A stretch of DNA of 64,000 bases from Brevundimonas diminuta. Lineage in GTDB: Bacteria > Pseudomonadota > Alphaproteobacteria > Caulobacterales > Caulobacteraceae. The stretch lies in NCBI RefSeq assembly GCF_022654015.1, contig NZ_CP073063.1:1302001-1366000 (forward strand), read 5' to 3'. A program made the translations under genes and the position numbers. Positions 60,696 through 64,000 of this stretch are shown one piece after another. The notes under the pieces were generated by a model. It made no database searches. It saw nothing but the letters and a program-made list of their open reading frames with translations, and was not told the DNA's origin. Each line of letters starts with the position of its first letter. Position 1 is the stretch's first letter.

Positions 60696-60710
60696 GAACA
60701 ATGTAGGAAC
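60696..60710 (-). promoter_or_regulatory. LexA box of uvrA
   Basis: On the minus strand GTTCCTACATTGTTC is a perfect GTTC-N7-GTTC. It lies 81 bp before the uvrA ATG and past the truncated-globin stop. uvrA is a known LexA target in many bacteria. Confidence 0.9.
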
Positions 60711-60725
60711 ATTGCTGCCGGCGCA

Positions 60726-61220
60726 TCATTCCGGCGCCCACGCCGGCGTAGGCCGCACGAAACGCTCGCCCTTGGCCAGAAGCACGCCGCTGGCGTTGGC
60801 GACGCCCAGTTCCAGGCGTTCGGCGATGCGGCGGGTGCGTTCGACGAAGTAGTCGGCGGCGACGGGTGGACACAGGGTGCGCGCGGTTTCGGCGAACAGC
60901 TCAAGCCAGCGATCGAAATGCCGCGCATCGATCGGAAGCGGCAGGTGTTTCGGCATCGGCCGGCCCTGATAGACGCCGGTCGACAGGGCGACCGACGACC
61001 AAAACAGCTTCATCTGCTTCAGATGCGGCGCCCAGTCCGTGATCCTGTCTGCGAAGATCGGGCCGATCAGGGCATCGTCGCGGAGGCGGGCGTAGAAGCC
61101 TTCGACCAAGGCGTCGATCATGGCTTCGTCTATGCCCGTTTCGTCCCGCAGGCGCTGGACCGCGGCCTCGCGCCGCGCGGCGGCGCCGGCGGGGTCTTCG
61201 ATGCGGAAACGGGTTTGCAT
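60726..61220 (-). CDS. Group III truncated haemoglobin
   Basis: A 164-residue protein from the ATG at 61218-61220 (MQTRFRIEDPAGAAARREAAVQRLRDETGIDEAMIDALVEGFYARLRDDALIGPIFADRITDWAPHLKQMKLFWSSVALSTGVYQGRPMPKHLPL, quoted here only in part by its motifs). The group III pattern is FY.RLRDDALIGPIF, then W..HL..M..FWSS, then the proximal His in IDARHFDRWLELF. These proteins bind oxygen or NO; the exact role is unclear. It stands alone between a lipoprotein gene and uvrA on the same strand. Confidence 0.93.
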   Translation of the reverse strand: MQTRFRIEDPAGAAARREAAVQRLRDETGIDEAMIDALVEGFYARLRDDALIGPIFADRITDWAPHLKQMKLFWSSVALSTGVYQGRPMPKHLPLPIDARHFDRWLELFAETARTLCPPVAADYFVERTRRIAERLELGVANASGVLLAKGERFVRPTPAWAPE

Positions 61221-61245
61221 GACGGCTGGTCTAGCCGCCGCCAGC

Positions 61246-61680
61246 CTATTGGTCGAGAAAGTCGCCGGCGTTGAACGACAGGATGCAGATGGCGTCACCA
61301 CCCGTCGCATCGGTCGAGCAGGAATCGACGCCGTACAGGTCGGCCTCGACCTTTGCGGTCGAGCGGAACGTGCGGCCGTCACGCTGGAATGTCGATCCGA
61401 TCTTCTCGCTCCACGGGATCAAGGCCGCAGCAAAGGCCGCGGCCGGCGCACCCGTGCAGGTGAACAGAATATATTCCGCGCCGTCCCCGTTGTCCGCGCG
61501 GCGATAGGTGCCGGCCGCGGCGGCCTGCTGCAGGCAGGCGGCATAGAGCCGCGCGTTGGGCGTCGGCGCCTGGGTCGGCACGGCGCTGTAGTTCGGGGGT
61601 GGAGGCGGCGCGTTCGGCGCGGTGGCGCAGGCGGCGCAAGCGAGGGCGGAGACGATCGCGGGGGTGACGACGGTTTTCAT
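61246..61680 (-). CDS. Putative lipoprotein of unknown function
   Basis: A 144-residue protein. The signal peptide MKTVVTPAIVSALACAACATAP ends in a lipobox (ALACAAC). A Pro-rich segment (NAPPPPPNYSAVPTQAPTP) is followed by a domain with five Cys (LYAACLQQAAAAGTYRRADNGDGAEYILFTCTGAPAAAF, then VDSCSTDATGGDAICILSFNAGDFLDQ). I do not recognise the family. It is probably in the envelope. It lies 26 bp upstream of the globin gene on the same strand. Confidence 0.7.
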   Translation of the reverse strand: MKTVVTPAIVSALACAACATAPNAPPPPPNYSAVPTQAPTPNARLYAACLQQAAAAGTYRRADNGDGAEYILFTCTGAPAAAFAAALIPWSEKIGSTFQRDGRTFRSTAKVEADLYGVDSCSTDATGGDAICILSFNAGDFLDQ

Positions 61681-61788
61681 GATTGTCTCCTCAATGCCAA
61701 GCTTCTCACGCGGCCGTGTTCGACGCCAGACTTGCGCATTGCGGGATTACGACCCATCCTCCTTGCTCTGACGCGTTTTGCAGAAGGT

Positions 61789-61923
61789 ATGACGATCATG
61801 ATCATCGCATTGGCCACCGGTTCCGCCCTGTCCGCCATGCTGCTCGTGATCCTCAATGCCAATCAGCCCAAGCCGAAACGCGTCCCCGTCCGCACTCGCG
61901 ACACTCGACAGGGTCGCCGCTAG
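61789..61923 (+). CDS. Small single-span membrane protein, possible
   Basis: A 44-residue reading: MTIMIIALATGSALSAMLLVILNANQ, a hydrophobic helix, followed by PKPKRVPVRTRDTRQGRR, a basic tail, in keeping with a one-span inner membrane protein. AGAAGG lies 2-7 nt before the ATG. It overlaps the assigned start of the ABC-F gene by 68 bp in another frame, so either both are translated or one start is wrong. Confidence 0.4.
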   Translation: MTIMIIALATGSALSAMLLVILNANQPKPKRVPVRTRDTRQGRR

Positions 61924-63466
61924 GACGCCGGACGGCGCCACTCTTTTCGACGATTTGAGCCTGACGTTCGGGCCTGAGCGCACCGGCGTCGTCGGCCGCA
62001 ATGGCGCGGGCAAGACCACGCTGCTGCGCCTGATCTCGGGCGAAGCCGCGCCGGCCGAAGGGGCTGTCGCGCGAGCCGGAACGGTCGGCGTCCTGGATCA
62101 ACGCTATGAGCCGACGCCTGCTGAGACCGTCGCTCAAACCCTCGGCGTCGAAGGAGCGCTGGCGGTTTTGGCGCGGGCTTTGGCGGGGCAGGGAACGGCT
62201 GACGATCTGGCCGAGGCCGACTGGACGTTAGAGACTTGTCTTGAGGAGGCCTTGCGCGACGTCGGGCTGTCGGATGTGGACCTCGAACGCCTGACGTCCA
62301 GTCTCAGCGGGGGCGAGCAGACGCGGTTGCGCTTTGCGGGATTGAGGCTGTGCCGGCCAGATCTGATCCTGCTGGATGAGCCGACCAATCATCTGGATGC
62401 CCAAGCGCGTCCGCTGGTCGCCGATGTCATCGCGCGTTGGGACGGCGGGGTCGTGGTTGTCAGCCATGATCGCGACCTGTTGCGCCGCATGGACCGAATC
62501 CTTGAGGTGTCGAGCCTTGGCGTCGCCAGCTACGGCGGCGGCTATGACGCCTATGTCGAGCGAAAAGCGCTGGAACGCGAGGCGGCGACGCGGGATCTGG
62601 CCCAATCTCAACGCGACCTCGCGCGTGTCGGCGGCGAGGCTCAGCACCGCGCGGAGGCCCAGTCACGCCGCGACGCCGTCGGCCGCCGCAAGGCCAACAA
62701 GGGCGACATGCCGAAAATCCTGCTGGGCGCACGGGCCGAGCGCGCTGAAAACACCGGCGGGCGCGGCCGACTGCTGGCCGAACGTCAGGCCGAGGCCGCG
62801 AAGGATGCCTTGGCCTCAGCCCAGGCGCGCGTGGAGCGGACGCGGACGCTGGCGATCCCGATGCCGACGACCGGCCTGCCAGCGGGACGGGCGGTGCTCA
62901 CATTGGACCAGGCAGGCTGGGCGACACCTGAGGGGCGGGCGATCGTCGGGCCGATTGATTTGAAGCTGGTCGGGCCGGAACGTGTCGCGATCACGGGGGC
63001 GAACGGCGCGGGCAAGACGACCCTATTGCGGCTGATCACCGGCGATCTGCAACCGACGACAGGGCGCGTCGAGCGGCCTGTGCGGGCGGTGCTGCTGGAT
63101 CAGGAGGTCAAGATCCTGAGCCCGGACGAAACGCTGGTGGAGGAGTGGCGACGGTTGAACCCGCAAGGGTCGGTCAATGACGCCCAGGCGGCGCTGGCGC
63201 GGTTCCTGTTTCGCAACACGGCGGCGCAGCGCCGGGTCGGCGAACTTTCGGGCGGAGAGCGGCTGAGGGCGGGCCTGGCCTGCGTCATGACAGGCGCGAC
63301 GCCGCCGCAGTTGCTGGTTCTGGACGAGCCGACGAACCACCTCGACCTCGACGCCATCGCGGCGGTCGAAGAGGCGCTGAACGCCTATGACGGCGCCTTG
63401 ATCGTGGTGAGCCACGACGTGGATTTCCTGGCGGCGCTGAAGATCACGCGCACGGTCCAGCTCTGA
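61856..63466 (+). CDS. ABC-F family ATPase
   Basis: A 536-residue protein with two ATPase domains and no membrane part. Domain 1: GRNGAGKTTLLRLISGE, LSSLSGGEQTRLRFAGLRLCRPDLILLDEPTNHLD. Domain 2: GANGAGKTTLLRLITGD, ELSGGERLRAGLACVMTGATPPQLLVLDEPTNHLDLDAI. A linker of about 100 residues rich in Arg and Ala lies between. ABC-F proteins act on ribosomes, for translation or antibiotic protection; this one is close to the Uup/YheS-type. The exact start is uncertain because its first 20 codons overlap a small gene. Confidence 0.9.
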   Translation: MPISPSRNASPSALATLDRVAARTPDGATLFDDLSLTFGPERTGVVGRNGAGKTTLLRLISGEAAPAEGAVARAGTVGVLDQRYEPTPAETVAQTLGVEGALAVLARALAGQGTADDLAEADWTLETCLEEALRDVGLSDVDLERLTSSLSGGEQTRLRFAGLRLCRPDLILLDEPTNHLDAQARPLVADVIARWDGGVVVVSHDRDLLRRMDRILEVSSLGVASYGGGYDAYVERKALEREAATRDLAQSQRDLARVGGEAQHRAEAQSRRDAVGRRKANKGDMPKILLGARAERAENTGGRGRLLAERQAEAAKDALASAQARVERTRTLAIPMPTTGLPAGRAVLTLDQAGWATPEGRAIVGPIDLKLVGPERVAITGANGAGKTTLLRLITGDLQPTTGRVERPVRAVLLDQEVKILSPDETLVEEWRRLNPQGSVNDAQAALARFLFRNTAAQRRVGELSGGERLRAGLACVMTGATPPQLLVLDEPTNHLDLDAIAAVEEALNAYDGALIVVSHDVDFLAALKITRTVQL

Positions 63467-63472
63467 GGTCGG

Positions 63473-64000
63473 TCAGCCCCAGGCCTCGACGGCGCCTTTG
63501 CGACGAACCATCGACGGGCTGGATAGTTGGGTGCGCGGCTCGGCTTCGGCCCGGCCGAACAGCCAGCCTTGGCCGTATTCGACGCCCGCCGCCTTGAGCT
63601 CGGATGCGACGCCGTCGGTCTCGATCATCTCGGCAATGGTTTCCAGCCTCATCGAGCGGCACATTTCGACGATGCTGTGCAGCATGGCCTTGGAGCGTTG
63701 GTCGGTCTGGATGTCGCGCACGATGGCCCCGTCGATCTTGACCGAGTCCACAGACAGTTTGCGCAGATAGTCGAAGGCGGCGGCCCCGGCGCCGAAATCG
63801 TCGATGCAGACCTTGATGCCGGCTTCGCGCAGCGCAGCCAGGCGACGGTCGGCGGCTTCGATGTCTGCGACGGCGGAGGTTTCGGTCACCTCGACCATCA
63901 GGCGACGACGCTCCTCGGGCGCGCCGGCGGTCATGCGCAGCAACTGCTCGACATAGGTGTCGTCGCCCAGCGAGGCGCCCGAGACATTGATCGCCATCTT
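63473..64000 (-). CDS. EAL-domain protein, C-terminal part, cut by window edge
   Basis: The visible C-terminal 175 residues hold INVSGASLGDDTYVEQLL, then VEVTETSAVADIEAADRRLAALREAGIKVCIDDFGAGAAAFDYLRKLSVDSVKIDGAIVRDI and ETIAEMIETDGVASELKAAGVEYGQGWLFG. The DDFG and KID motifs fit c-di-GMP phosphodiesterase folds. The AEGVE loop reads AEMIE and the QG.YF end reads QGWLFG. The N-terminal part, with the EAL motif itself, lies beyond the window, so activity cannot be judged. Confidence 0.85.
   Translation of the reverse strand, partial: KMAINVSGASLGDDTYVEQLLRMTAGAPEERRRLMVEVTETSAVADIEAADRRLAALREAGIKVCIDDFGAGAAAFDYLRKLSVDSVKIDGAIVRDIQTDQRSKAMLHSIVEMCRSMRLETIAEMIETDGVASELKAAGVEYGQGWLFGRAEAEPRTQLSSPSMVRRKGAVEAWG

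Noticed and set aside
1..64000. tRNA, rRNA, insertion sequence or prophage
   Set aside because: I found no cloverleaf, rRNA segment, transposase or integrase, and no long terminal repeats when reading the intergenic gaps.

Overview
The window is high-GC bacterial chromosome with dense coding on both strands, many 4-bp ATGA or GTGA gene overlaps and no mobile elements, rRNA, tRNA or CRISPR array that I could see. The gene content points to Caulobacterales, most likely Brevundimonas or a close relative. It carries three cell-cycle genes typical of that order (trcR, a DUF1013 protein; rcdA, a DUF1465 protein; sciP, a DUF1153 protein next to the hook operon). It also has a class I lysyl-tRNA synthetase, alphaproteobacterial LexA boxes of the GTTC-N7-GTTC type, and sigma-54 flagellar promoters.

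Layout. 0-7 kb: DUF465 proteins, ubiX, trcR, a secreted CVNH/crystallin-like protein, a quinone oxidoreductase, rcdA, an L,D-transpeptidase and rpmE. 7-13 kb: ABC exporter, glycerophosphodiesterase, suhB and efp, a TspO-like membrane protein, and the iron-storage pair bfd-bfr. 13-21 kb: thiE, a MASE1-type histidine kinase, aroC, a DnaJ-like protein with a degenerate HPD motif, pdxH and queA, then an intergenic TTAGAC repeat block. 21-28 kb: dadA with a divergent Lrp regulator, ridA, lysK, an SH3 envelope protein and a LexA-like S24 regulator. 28-38 kb: two thioesterases, a ligase-associated exonuclease, a CBS-type hybrid kinase, the queCED operon, HxlR and WYL regulators, and an OmpR-type regulator lacking its phosphoacceptor Asp. 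38-42 kb: TonB receptor and mnmA. 42-50 kb: flagellar hook region (fliK-flgD-flgE leftward, flgK-flgL rightward, sciP beyond). 50-53 kb: a radical-SAM gene and a DUF4130-UdgX fusion behind a LexA box. 53-57 kb: an Mla-type lipid transporter with a PqiC-like lipoprotein. 57-64 kb: uvrA behind a LexA box, a truncated globin, an ABC-F protein and a partial EAL protein.

How genes work together. The two divergent hook operons start from near-identical sigma-54 promoters facing away from one shared control region, and sciP has a CtrA-like box, which fits the CtrA/SciP/FlbD flagellar hierarchy. QueC, QueE, QueD and QueA cover most of queuosine synthesis; tgt and folE are not in the window. UvrA and the radical-SAM/UdgX pair share the same LexA operator type and so probably form part of one SOS regulon. 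The radical-SAM/DUF4130-UdgX pair is the most promising poorly characterised system here. Other items that deserve a look are the TTAGAC repeat block, the Asp-less response regulator, QueD with Tyr in place of its catalytic Cys, and a terminator-like structure ahead of queC.
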